Source of the DNA: Oceanibium sediminis
GTDB taxonomy: Bacteria > Pseudomonadota > Alphaproteobacteria > Rhodobacterales > Rhodobacteraceae
DNA: 64,000 bases
Assembly: GCF_003265325.1 (NCBI RefSeq)
Contig: NZ_QGNX01000006.1
Span: 124,001 to 188,000, forward strand
Reading direction: 5' to 3'
Part shown: positions 52,196-60,316 of the stretch, piece after piece
Layout: the number at the start of each line of letters is the position of its first letter
Position numbering within the stretch: position 1 is the stretch's first letter
Program-made: the position numbers and the translations under genes
Notes under the pieces: model-generated
What the model saw: only the letters and a program-made list of their open reading frames with translations
Databases searched by the model: none
Told to the model about the DNA's origin: nothing

Positions 52196-53058
52196 GCCTC
52201 CGGACCCGCCTGACCGCGCCCGGGATCGTGCTCGCCCCCGGGGTCTATGACGGGCTGACCGCCCTGCTGGCGCAGGCGGCGGGGTTCGAGGCGCTGTATC
52301 TTTCCGGCGCGGCGGTCGCCTACACGCGGCTGGGGCGGCCGGACATCGGGCTGACCTCCGTGTCCGAAATGGCCGACACCATGGCGCTGATCCGCGACCG
52401 GGTGGACCTGCCGGTGATCATCGACGCGGATACCGGCTTCGGCAACGCGCTCAACGCCCAGCGCACCATGCGGCTTTACGAGCGCGCCGGGGCGTCAGCC
52501 TTGCAACTCGAAGACCAGACCTATCCCAAGCGATGTGGCCACCTGCAGGACAAGTCGCTGATCCCGGCCGCGGAAATGGCGGGCAAGATCGCCGCCATGG
52601 CCGACGCGCGGACAAGCGCTGAAACGCTGATCATCGCGCGCACGGACGCCATCGCCGTGGACGGGATCGACGCCGCGCTCGAGCGGGGCGAGGCCTATGT
52701 CACCGCCGGCGCGGACGTGCTGTTCATCGAAGCCCCCCGCTCGGCCGACGAACAGGCCCGGATCACGACGCAATTCGCGGGCCGCGTGCCGCTGCTGGCC
52801 AACATGGTCGAAGGTGGTGCGACCCCCATCGGCGCGGCGACGGAGCTTGAGGCCCTCGGCTTTGACATCGTGATCTTTCCCGGCGGCATCGTGCGCGCGC
52901 TGGCCCGCACGGCGGAGGACTATTACCAAAGCCTTGCGAGCCATGGCACTACCCGCCCCTTCTCGGACCGGATGTTCGACTTCGACGGGCTGAACCAGCG
53001 CCTCGGCACCGCCGACCTGCTGGCGCGGGGCAAGGACTATGACGGCGGCGATGCGTGA
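52192..53058 (+). CDS. Isocitrate lyase/PEP mutase family lyase
   Basis: 288 residues. Metal-binding DADTGFGN (78-85), EDQ near 107, and the catalytic KRCGH loop (Cys115) place it with methylisocitrate lyase (PrpB), 2,3-dimethylmalate lyase and oxaloacetase rather than phosphonate enzymes, which lack this cysteine motif. These enzymes split a 2-hydroxy dicarboxylate into an alpha-keto acid (pyruvate or glyoxylate) plus a carboxylate. Without prpC/prpD nearby, methylcitrate metabolism is unlikely; the LeuCD-like hydratase in the same cluster suggests a malate-type substrate. Overlaps both neighbours. Confidence 0.85.
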   Translation: MSLRTRLTAPGIVLAPGVYDGLTALLAQAAGFEALYLSGAAVAYTRLGRPDIGLTSVSEMADTMALIRDRVDLPVIIDADTGFGNALNAQRTMRLYERAGASALQLEDQTYPKRCGHLQDKSLIPAAEMAGKIAAMADARTSAETLIIARTDAIAVDGIDAALERGEAYVTAGADVLFIEAPRSADEQARITTQFAGRVPLLANMVEGGATPIGAATELEALGFDIVIFPGGIVRALARTAEDYYQSLASHGTTRPFSDRMFDFDGLNQRLGTADLLARGKDYDGGDA

Positions 53059-54439
53059 GCCGGGCATCGCCGCGCCGCCTGAGGGCGGTTTCGGCTGGAC
53101 GGTCCAAACCCTGATCGTCGGCGCGGGGGCCTGCGGCATGACCGCAGCACTCGCCGCCCGGGACGCCGGGCAAGAGGTGCTGATCGTTGAGCGGGACGCT
53201 CTGCCGCGCGGCTCCACCGCGCTGTCGGCGGGGCTGATCCCGGCGGGTGGCACGCGCTGGCAGGCGGCGGCGGGGATCGAGGACAGCGCGGCGGCCCATG
53301 CGGCGGACATCCAGAAGAAAGCGAAGGGGCAGAACGACCCGGGGTTCGTCGCGTCCATCGCCGAGGGCGCGGCGCCCGCGCTGGAATGGCTGGCGGATGC
53401 GCATGGGCTGGCGTTCTCGCTGGTCACGGATTTCGACTATCCCGGCCACGGCCAGCGACGGATGCACGGGCTGCCCTCACGCTCGGGGCGGGAGTTGGTG
53501 GACGCGCTGCGCACCGCCTGCGAGCGGACGGATATCGCGATGCTCTACGAGGCGCAGGTCACCACGCTGCATGTGACGGGGCGCCGCGTGACCGGCGTCA
53601 CCCTGACCCGCCCCGACGGCAGCGAGGAGGCGATCGGCTGCGCCCGCCTGATCCTGGCCTGCAACGGCTTTGGCGGCAACCGCGCGATGGTGGCCGAGCA
53701 TATGCCCGAGATCGAGACAGCGCTCTGGTTCGGCCATGACGGCAACCGGGGCGAGGCGGTGCTCTGGGGCCGCGCCATGGGGGCGGGAACGCGCCACCTC
53801 GGGGCGTACCAGGGGCATGGCAACGTGGCGCATCCCCATGGCATCCTGATCACCTGGGCGGTGATCACCGAGGGCGGCGTGCAGGTGAACCGCGACGGCC
53901 AGCGCTTCTGGAACGAAGCCCAGGGCTATTCCGAGGCAGCCCGCGCGGTGATGGCCCAGCCCGGCGGCGCGGCCTGGGCGATCTTCGACGCGAGGATCGC
54001 CGCCATCGCCCGCCAGTTCGAGGATTTTCGCACCGCCGAGGCTGAGGGCGCGTTCGTGCAGGCGGACACCCTGCCGGACCTGGCCGAGGCGCTGGGACTG
54101 CCCGGCCCGGCCCTGGCGCAGACCGTCGCCGCGATCCCGCCCGATGCCACACCCGACGCCTTTGGCCGGGTGTTCCAGGGGCCGCGCCTGTCGCCGCCCT
54201 TCCTGGGCGTGCGCGTAACCGGCGCGCTGTTCCACACGCAAGGCGGGCTCGTGGTCAGCCCCAAGGGGCGGGTGCTGGATGCAGCGGGACAACCCTTCGC
54301 GAACCTCTTCGCCGCCGGGGGCGCGGCCTGCGGCGTTTCGGGGGACGGGGACGCGGGGTACCTGTCGGGCAACGGCCTGCTGACGGCGGTGGTCCTCGGC
54401 CGCGCCGCCGGCATGGCCCGGGGATCGGCCGGGGATTGA
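53039..54439 (+). CDS. FAD-binding-2 flavoprotein (fumarate reductase/tricarballylate dehydrogenase-like)
   Basis: 466 residues from ATG 53039 (20-nt overlap with the lyase gene); ATG 53051 is an alternative with an 8-nt overlap. FAD-binding LIVGAGACGMTAALAARDAG near residue 25, ERDALPRGSTALSAG, then ILACNGFGGN and the C-terminal LFAAGGAACGVSGDGDAGYLSGNGLL. The family catalyses hydride transfer across C-C double bonds next to carboxylates or ketones (fumarate reductase, TcuA, 3-ketosteroid dehydrogenase). No signal peptide. Probably oxidises or reduces a saturated/unsaturated dicarboxylate intermediate of the cluster. Last gene of the operon. Confidence 0.82.
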   Translation: MTAAMREPGIAAPPEGGFGWTVQTLIVGAGACGMTAALAARDAGQEVLIVERDALPRGSTALSAGLIPAGGTRWQAAAGIEDSAAAHAADIQKKAKGQNDPGFVASIAEGAAPALEWLADAHGLAFSLVTDFDYPGHGQRRMHGLPSRSGRELVDALRTACERTDIAMLYEAQVTTLHVTGRRVTGVTLTRPDGSEEAIGCARLILACNGFGGNRAMVAEHMPEIETALWFGHDGNRGEAVLWGRAMGAGTRHLGAYQGHGNVAHPHGILITWAVITEGGVQVNRDGQRFWNEAQGYSEAARAVMAQPGGAAWAIFDARIAAIARQFEDFRTAEAEGAFVQADTLPDLAEALGLPGPALAQTVAAIPPDATPDAFGRVFQGPRLSPPFLGVRVTGALFHTQGGLVVSPKGRVLDAAGQPFANLFAAGGAACGVSGDGDAGYLSGNGLLTAVVLGRAAGMARGSAGD

Positions 54440-54569
54440 GCGACGCGCTGGTGTTTGCGACGGCTTGAAACGCGGCCTCCCCCGCCTCTATCCTTGAAGG
54501 TAGCACCCTTGAGTGCGCCTCGCCCCCAAGGAACCGGCGGGGCGCGCGGCAGCGAAAGGACAGGCAGCG

Positions 54570-55115
54570 ATGCGCCTCGATACTCCGACCTGCGATTTCG
54601 GCTGGCAGGCCCCTGACTTCACCCTTGACGATACCACGGGGCAGCCGCATCGGATGCGCGATCACCTCGGCGGGAACGGCCTGCTGATTGCCTTCATTTG
54701 CAACCACTGCCCCTATGTGAAGGCCATCGCCGACCGGCTGGCCGAGGACGCGCGAACCCTGATGGACGAGGGGATCGGCGTGCTGGCCATCATGTCGAAC
54801 GACTACCGGGCCTACCCTGAAGACAGCCCCCGCAAGATGGCCGACTTCGCGGCGGCGCATGGCTTCCCCTTTCCCTACCTGATCGACGAGGATCAGGCGG
54901 TGGGCAAGGCCTATGGCGCGGTCTGCACGCCGGATTTCTTCGGGCTGAACAGCTCAGGCGCGCTGCAATACCGTGGCCGGCTGGACGATGCGGGCCGGGG
55001 CGACGCCAGCGACCGCACGCCCGAACTGGTGAACGCCATGCGGATGATCGCCCGCACGGGCAACGGACCGAGGGCGCACCCCCCCTCCATGGGATGCTCG
55101 ATCAAGTGGACCTGA
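54570..55115 (+). CDS. Thioredoxin-like/peroxiredoxin-like protein
   Basis: 181 residues from ATG 54570 (AAAGGACAGG upstream). APDFTLDDTTGQPH start, IAFICNHCPYVKAI with a CNHC redox pair in a CxxC position, and FPYLIDEDQAVGKAYGAVCTPDFF. This is the AhpC/TSA-related PRX-like branch, cytoplasmic in the absence of a signal. Likely a disulfide reductase or peroxidase; the partner is unknown. Stands 130 nt after the hydantoinase operon and 34 nt before the acetyltransferase gene. Confidence 0.78.
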   Translation: MRLDTPTCDFGWQAPDFTLDDTTGQPHRMRDHLGGNGLLIAFICNHCPYVKAIADRLAEDARTLMDEGIGVLAIMSNDYRAYPEDSPRKMADFAAAHGFPFPYLIDEDQAVGKAYGAVCTPDFFGLNSSGALQYRGRLDDAGRGDASDRTPELVNAMRMIARTGNGPRAHPPSMGCSIKWT

Positions 55116-55149
55116 GGCCAAAGGAACCGATGCGCCCGGGGCCGACAGG

Positions 55150-55662
55150 ATGACGCCCTACAACGGCGCGATCACCTTCCGCAGCTACCGGTCCACGGAC
55201 AGGGACTGGGTGCACGCCGCCCATCTGCACCACTATGAAAAGGCCGAGGGATTCAGCCCCGACTTCGGTGACGCGGTGTCCGGCGCGCTCGACCTGCTCG
55301 AGGCCCGGATCGGCGATGGAAGATCCCGCTTCACCATCGCCGAAGCCGCCGGGCACAGGGTCGGCTGCATCTTCTTTTGTGCCGAAACGGCCGCTGCGGG
55401 GCGGATCCGGCTGTTCTACCTGGACCCGGCGCATCGCGGGCGCGGCATCGGCAAGGCCATGCTGACGGGTATCCTCGACCATGCGGCGCGCGAGGGGGTC
55501 GAGACGGTCCTCGTCTCGACCTTCGATCGGCACCGGGACGCCTGCCGGCTCTATGCCGCCCTCGGCTTTCTCGGCACGACGGGCGCGGAGCGCACGGCCT
55601 TCGGGCAGCGCTTGCGGCAGGTCGATTTCACGCTCGACCTGGCGGACCACCGCACCGGGTGA
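55150..55662 (+). CDS. GNAT-family N-acetyltransferase
   Basis: 170 residues. The acetyl-CoA pyrophosphate loop is HRGRGIGKAML, preceded by the beta4 strand RIRLFYLDPA and followed by CRLYAALGFLGT. The N-terminus is HxY rich (AAHLHHYEKAEGF). Acceptor unknown. It lies 34 nt after the thioredoxin-like gene. The sorA promoter begins about 48 nt after its stop, so the gene belongs to the upstream unit. Confidence 0.78.
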   Translation: MTPYNGAITFRSYRSTDRDWVHAAHLHHYEKAEGFSPDFGDAVSGALDLLEARIGDGRSRFTIAEAAGHRVGCIFFCAETAAAGRIRLFYLDPAHRGRGIGKAMLTGILDHAAREGVETVLVSTFDRHRDACRLYAALGFLGTTGAERTAFGQRLRQVDFTLDLADHRTG

Positions 55663-55709
55663 CACCGGACGCCACACGCGCAGTCCCCTGAAGGAATTTC
55701 GTACCCGAT

Positions 55710-55735
55710 GGAATAGCCGCCCGCCTTTGGACGTT
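55710..55735 (+). promoter_or_regulatory. Candidate ECF-type promoter of sorAB
   Basis: GGAAT (55710-55714), a 17-nt spacer, and CGTT (55732-55735). This closely fits the alphaproteobacterial extracytoplasmic-sigma consensus GGAAC-N16-17-CGTT, about 50 nt upstream of the sorA ATG. An ECF sigma gene lies convergently 1.6 kb downstream. The general stress sigma EcfG reads a similar sequence, so the controlling factor is not settled. Confidence 0.55.
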
Positions 55736-55784
55736 AGTAAGGGAATGCACCCTGTGTGCGTTGCAAAAGCCAAGGGAGGAAATC

Positions 55785-57080
55785 ATGTCACCAGATGGAA
55801 ACAACGGGAACGATCTGCGCGCGAAATTCGCGGAAGACCCGGAAGCGGCGGATCGCGAAGTCTTCGGAAGAAAGTCGTTCCCGGATCGCCGAGGGTTTCT
55901 GAAGGGCGCGGGCCTCGCGTCCATGACGGCGGCGGTGGGCATGGCGATCCCCTTCCACCGCAACATCCCGCAGGGGTTCATCCCCGCCGCCATGGCGCAG
56001 GGCAACCCCATCATGGGCAAGGACGGGCTGACGCTTTTGAACGACCGCCCGCTCAACGCGGAAACCCCGCCCGAGTTGCTGGACGACGCGATCACGCCGA
56101 CCAACCGGCACTTCATCCGCAACAACGGCCTCGTGCCCGACGACACCAGCGCCGAGGGTTGGACGCTGACCGTCGATGGGCTGGTCGACAGCCCGCTGGA
56201 GCTGTCCATCGCCGACCTGCGCGACCGTTTCGAGGTGGTCACCATGGCGCTGACCGTGGAATGCGGCGGCAACGGCCGGGCGTTCTTCGACCCGCCCGCA
56301 AGCGGTAACCAGTGGACCTATGGCGCGGTGGCCTGCTCGGAATGGACCGGCGTGCGCCTGAAGGACGTGCTCGAGGCGGCGGGCGTGCAGTCCAACGTGA
56401 TCTACACCGCGCATTACGGGGCGGACGCGCATCTGTCGGGCAATCCCGATCTGATCCCGATCTCTCGCGGGATGCCTATCGACAAGGCGATGACCGACAA
56501 CATCCTGATCGCGTTCGAAATGAACGGGGCCGAGCTTCACCCGATGAACGGCGCGCCGCTACGCCTTGTCGTGCCGGGCTGGCCGGGGTCCTGCTCGCAG
56601 AAATGGCTGACGCGGATCGAGCTGCGCGACGTGGTGCACGACGGGCCGAAGATGACCGGCACCTCCTACCGCGTGCCGGCCTACCCGGTCTCCGCCGGGG
56701 CAGAGGTGCCCGAGGAAGACTTCGTGATCATCGAGCGGATGCCGGTGAAATCGCTGGTCACCTTCCCCGCCAACGGCGTTTCGACGGCCATGTCGACCGA
56801 GGTGCGGGGCCATGCCTGGTCAGGCGATCGCACGATCGATCGCGTGGACATCTCCATCGACTTCGGCGCGACGTGGCAGGCGGCCACGCTGGATGCCCCG
56901 GCCAACGACGGCGCATGGCAGAACTGGCGCGCCACTGTCGATTTCCCCGAGGCCGGCTATTACGAGGTCTGGGCCCGCGCCACGGACAGCGAGGGCATCA
57001 TGCAGCCCTTCGCGATCGACTGGAACCCGAAGGGTTATCTGAACAACTCGATGCACCGCGTCGGGTTGCGGGTCGGCTGA
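55785..57080 (+). CDS. sorA: Periplasmic sulfite dehydrogenase molybdoprotein (SorA/SorT-like)
   Basis: 431-residue sulfite-oxidase-family protein. A twin-arginine signal (PDRRGFLKGAG, Arg35-Arg36) precedes a hydrophobic stretch and Ala-rich cleavage region. The Mo ligand is Cys160 in TVECGGNGR, followed by WTGVRLKDVLEAAGV, HYGADAHLSG, RLVVPGWPGSCSQKWL, and the C-terminal Mo-co_dimer domain with RVDISIDFGATW. It oxidises periplasmic sulfite to sulfate and passes electrons to the adjacent cytochrome. GGGAGG lies six bases before the ATG at 55785. Some homologues in this group are sulfane or nitrate-type enzymes, but the paired cytochrome supports sulfite. Confidence 0.82.
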   Translation: MSPDGNNGNDLRAKFAEDPEAADREVFGRKSFPDRRGFLKGAGLASMTAAVGMAIPFHRNIPQGFIPAAMAQGNPIMGKDGLTLLNDRPLNAETPPELLDDAITPTNRHFIRNNGLVPDDTSAEGWTLTVDGLVDSPLELSIADLRDRFEVVTMALTVECGGNGRAFFDPPASGNQWTYGAVACSEWTGVRLKDVLEAAGVQSNVIYTAHYGADAHLSGNPDLIPISRGMPIDKAMTDNILIAFEMNGAELHPMNGAPLRLVVPGWPGSCSQKWLTRIELRDVVHDGPKMTGTSYRVPAYPVSAGAEVPEEDFVIIERMPVKSLVTFPANGVSTAMSTEVRGHAWSGDRTIDRVDISIDFGATWQAATLDAPANDGAWQNWRATVDFPEAGYYEVWARATDSEGIMQPFAIDWNPKGYLNNSMHRVGLRVG

Positions 57081-57139
57081 AGCGGCGGGTGGCGGGCTTC
57101 CCGCCACCCCCTCGCAGCCAGAATGGAGCAGAAAGCAGC

Positions 57140-57871
57140 ATGACATTCACATTTTTCCGAGCCGCGGTTTGCGCGGCGGCAGTCACCTTCGCCCCCGCCG
57201 GCTATGCACAGGACATCGGCGCGCGGCTCGCCTCCGCCGATCAGGGCGCGGGTGAGAAGATCTTCCGCCAGTGCCAGACCTGCCACGCGATCGACAACAG
57301 CGGGGCGCGGCGCGTCGGCCCGGACCTTTACGGCGTGGTGGGCCGCGAGGTCGCCTCGGTCGAGGGGTTCCGCTATTCCCCCGCGATGCAGGAGCTCGGC
57401 GGCGCGTGGACGCCCGAGCGCCTCGACGCCTATCTTGAGGACCCGCGCGGCAACGTGCCCGGAACTCGCATGAGCTTCCGCGGACTTCGCGACGCACAAG
57501 AGCGTGCGGATGTCATCGCCTACCTCAACAGCCAGAGCGATGCGCCGCTCGACCTGGCCGGGGCCGGGTCCGACGCAGCCGCCAGCGGGGACACGCAGGC
57601 CACAGCCGAGGCGGAAGCCCCCGCCGAGGAGGACTTCGGACAACTCGTCGTCGCCCCCGGTGCCGAGGAAACCTATTACGCCTGCACCGCCTGCCATTCC
57701 GAGATGATCGTCGCCCAGCAGGGCAAGACGCGCGAAGGCTGGGACAAGCTGTTCGACTGGATGATCGAGGAACAGGGCATGGCCGAACTGCCCGAGGACG
57801 AGCGCAATATCATCCTCGACTACCTGGCCGCGCACTACAACACGGACAGGCCCAACTTCCCGCGCCCCTGA
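57140..57871 (+). CDS. sorB: Diheme c-type cytochrome, electron acceptor of SorA
   Basis: 243 residues. Signal peptide ending near YAQ. Two covalent heme sites: CQTCH (near residue 47) in a class I cytochrome c domain with the axial Met in GTRMSF, and CTACH (near 182) in a second domain, joined by an acidic Ala/Glu-rich linker. It lies 59 nt after sorA with GGAGCAGAAAG upstream. The second heme domain is unusual next to the monoheme SorB of Starkeya, so the symbol is by context. Confidence 0.78.
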   Translation: MTFTFFRAAVCAAAVTFAPAGYAQDIGARLASADQGAGEKIFRQCQTCHAIDNSGARRVGPDLYGVVGREVASVEGFRYSPAMQELGGAWTPERLDAYLEDPRGNVPGTRMSFRGLRDAQERADVIAYLNSQSDAPLDLAGAGSDAAASGDTQATAEAEAPAEEDFGQLVVAPGAEETYYACTACHSEMIVAQQGKTREGWDKLFDWMIEEQGMAELPEDERNIILDYLAAHYNTDRPNFPRP

Positions 57872-57926
57872 GGCGGGACTTCAGCAGCGCCCCTGCCCCG
57901 ACCTGGGCCCACAGGGCCGGAACACC

Positions 57927-58655
57927 TCAGGCGCAGGGCACTGCCTGGTTCGTCGCATCCCTGGCTGCGGCGAACAGCGGCGCGGCGGGGCTTTCGCGCT
58001 CCGTATCCTCCTTCAGCAGCGCCGCGATTGCATGGAAGCGGTCTGCGTCCATGCCCACGGCCAGGACCGAGTAGTGCAGCTCGCCCCCAGACCAGCTTGC
58101 GATCAGAAGATCCGGGTCACGCCCCGGCAGGCGCGGCGCAGCGGTATGGGTACCAAAGGTCAGGCGGCAGCCGTTGACGCCGGAATAATGCAGGAAAAAC
58201 CCGCCAGACCCCGCCTTCGCGAAATCGACCAGCGTCAGGTTCGCGGCCGACAGGTCCGGCTGCTGCCCCATCCACCGGGTTCCCGCGGCCGGGTGCAGCA
58301 CACCGTCCCCAACGTAGGACTGGGCCACGAAGTGACCATGCCAGTCCAACGGCGTCGCGGGCGCGGAACTCCGCGCGCCGAAGGTCACGCTGACAAGGGC
58401 CACCGTCAGGGCCAGGCAGGCGGCGATGGCCAGCACCGCGAGCTTCGGCGCCCGCGTGGCGACCGGGCCGGGCAGCGCCGCGATATCCGGGCGCAGCCCT
58501 TTCAGCGCCGCCGAGACCCCCTGTATGCCGTCAAGCGCCTCTCGCAGGGCCGGCTCCCTTTCCAGGCGGGCGCGCAGCACCCCGGCCTGCGCCGGGTCAA
58601 GCTCGCCATCGTGAAAGGCGCTGACAAGCTCCAGGTCGTCGTCGGAAATCATCAT
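57927..58655 (-). CDS. Anti-sigma factor (membrane-anchored)
   Basis: 242 residues. The N-terminal 70 residues (ELVSAFHDGELDPAQAGVLRARLEREPALREAL) form the usual anti-sigma helical domain, without the zinc His-x3-Cys-x2-Cys pattern. A single transmembrane helix (LAVLAIAACLALTVALVSVTFG, about 72-93) follows, then a periplasmic domain with several Trp and one Cys pair that may sense the inducing stress. ATGA overlap with the sigma gene makes the two a unit. Sits convergent to sorAB, so the sensed signal may be sulfite or another oxidant; that is inference. Confidence 0.8.
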   Translation of the reverse strand: MMISDDDLELVSAFHDGELDPAQAGVLRARLEREPALREALDGIQGVSAALKGLRPDIAALPGPVATRAPKLAVLAIAACLALTVALVSVTFGARSSAPATPLDWHGHFVAQSYVGDGVLHPAAGTRWMGQQPDLSAANLTLVDFAKAGSGGFFLHYSGVNGCRLTFGTHTAAPRLPGRDPDLLIASWSGGELHYSVLAVGMDADRFHAIAALLKEDTERESPAAPLFAAARDATNQAVPCA

Positions 58656-59167
58656 GCGTCGCCTACCCTGTTCTTCTTCAGCACCTCTTCCCCCTGCCCG
58701 CTGTCCACCATCTCGCGAAGCGCCTTGCGCGCCCGGCTGAGCCGGCTCATGACGGTTCCATCGGCGACCCCCATCACCTGCGCGGCTTCCGCATATTTCA
58801 GGCCCATGATGTCCACAAGGAAAAGGACTTCCCGTTTGTCCGGGGGCAGCCGCCGGAAGCCGAGCCTGAGCAACACGTCCCGGGCATGGTCCGGGACGGG
58901 CGCGCCATGTGAGGATAGACGTTTCTCGGCGGCGACATATTCCCGCCGGACGCGGCGTTTGCGCAATTCGTCGTAATACAGGTTACGGATCACGCGGAAC
59001 ATCCACGGCCTGAGCGCGGACAACGTATTCGGCGTGCTCCGGGATTTCAGCGAGCGTTCGATGGAATCCTGCACCAGGTCTTCCGCCGCGTCGTGACCCT
59101 CGCAGATCGAACGCGCATAGGCCCGCAACTCGGGCAGCAGCACCTCGATCTGGCTTAAGGATCCCAT
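58652..59167 (-). CDS. ECF-type RNA polymerase sigma factor
   Basis: 171 residues. Region 2 is ARSICEGHDAAEDLVQDSIERSLKS with LRPWMFRVIRNLYYDELRKRR; region 4 is LPPDKREVLFLVDIMGLKYAEAAQVMGVADGTVMSRLSRARKALREM. Size and architecture are those of group IV sigma factors. The start at ATG 59167 lacks a strong Shine-Dalgarno but is the only ATG before region 2. Held by the membrane anti-sigma partner encoded downstream. The nearest promoter matching its type is the one at 55710-55735 upstream of sorA. In Sinorhizobium meliloti, ECF sigma factors of this kind govern a sulfite-response regulon including sorT. Confidence 0.85.
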   Translation of the reverse strand: MGSLSQIEVLLPELRAYARSICEGHDAAEDLVQDSIERSLKSRSTPNTLSALRPWMFRVIRNLYYDELRKRRVRREYVAAEKRLSSHGAPVPDHARDVLLRLGFRRLPPDKREVLFLVDIMGLKYAEAAQVMGVADGTVMSRLSRARKALREMVDSGQGEEVLKKNRVGDA

Positions 59168-59314
59168 GGGATGACTATGGCCCACGGGCGGCCATGCGTC
59201 AAAGCGGAACGCATCCGGCGGCGGCGAGCGATGCGCGGCCCCGCGGGGCGGAATGCTGGACGATTCGCCACGCCTGCGCCACTGTGACGCCAGCATAAGC
59301 CAAGGGAGGCACTT

Positions 59315-60289
59315 ATGGATTTTCTGACGGACCCATTTCTCATCGATCGTTCCCGCTTCGACGGGCCCGTCCTGGTCACCGGGGCCGGGGGCTGCATCGG
59401 CGCCTGGACCGTCGCGATCCTCGCCCGCTCGGGGGTGGAGGTGATCGCTTTCGACCTTTCCGAAGCGCGAACGCGCCCCGCACTCGTCATGGGCGACGCG
59501 GCGGCCGAGGCGCTGACCTGGGAAAGCGGGGACATCACTGACAAGGCCCGGCTGGAGCAGATCTGCACCCGGCACGGCATTCGCGCCATCATCCACCTCG
59601 CGGGGCTTCAGGTGCCCTTCTGCAAGGCGGATCCGGCGGCGGGTGCGCGGGTAAACGTGGAAGGCACGATCAACGTGCTGGAAACCGCGCGCAACGCCGG
59701 CATGAAGCGGCTGGCCTACGCCAGTTCCGTGGCGGCGCACGGCATGCCGCCGGGCGGGCCGATGCTGGCCACGCTCTACGGCGCCTACAAGCTGGCGAAC
59801 GAATACACGGCCAAGGTCTACTGGCTCGACTGGGGGGTGCCCTCGGTCGGGATCCGGCCGAACGTCGTCTACGGGGTGGCGCGCGACCAGGGAATGACCT
59901 CGGGCTTCAGCGTCGCGCTGGCGCATACGGCCCTGGGGACGCCCTTCGCCATTCCGTTCAGCGGCGCGATCAGCTGGCTCTACGCCGGGGAAGCGGCGGC
60001 CGCCTTCATCGCCGCCGTCTCAAGCGAGCGTGGCGAGGCGGAGGTCTTTGACCTCAACGGCAGTTGCATGAGCGTCGAGGACGGCATTGGCATCCTTGAC
60101 GCCATCGCCCCGGATCACCGGATCACCGTGACCGGCAGCCCCCTTGCCCTACCCGCGGACCTGAGCGACGCCCCGATCCGCGGCCACGTCGGGGCCTACC
60201 CCTCGATCCCGCCCGAGGAAGGGATCCGCGCGACGCTGAAAGCCTTCAGAACACTCGCCGGGGAGGGTCGGCTGCCCGCGCCAAGGTGA
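59315..60289 (+). CDS. NAD-dependent epimerase/dehydratase family protein
   Basis: 324-residue extended SDR. TGAGGCIGAWTVAILARSG is the nucleotide-binding loop, ASSVAAHG holds the catalytic Ser and YGAYKLANEY the Tyr/Lys pair. The sequence RPNVVYGVARDQGMTSG is a substrate-loop typical of UDP-sugar or short-chain-alcohol enzymes of the family. A strong GGGAGG precedes the ATG. Neighbours give no pathway; the sigma gene is divergent. Substrate unknown. Confidence 0.8.
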   Translation: MDFLTDPFLIDRSRFDGPVLVTGAGGCIGAWTVAILARSGVEVIAFDLSEARTRPALVMGDAAAEALTWESGDITDKARLEQICTRHGIRAIIHLAGLQVPFCKADPAAGARVNVEGTINVLETARNAGMKRLAYASSVAAHGMPPGGPMLATLYGAYKLANEYTAKVYWLDWGVPSVGIRPNVVYGVARDQGMTSGFSVALAHTALGTPFAIPFSGAISWLYAGEAAAAFIAAVSSERGEAEVFDLNGSCMSVEDGIGILDAIAPDHRITVTGSPLALPADLSDAPIRGHVGAYPSIPPEEGIRATLKAFRTLAGEGRLPAPR

Positions 60290-60316
60290 GCCCCCCGCCC
60301 CTTCCCGGGCGAGCCC

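Noticed and set aside
52192-53058. Methylisocitrate lyase of the propionate pathway (prpB)
   Set aside because: No prpC or prpD gene in the cluster, and the operon partners point to a different dicarboxylate.
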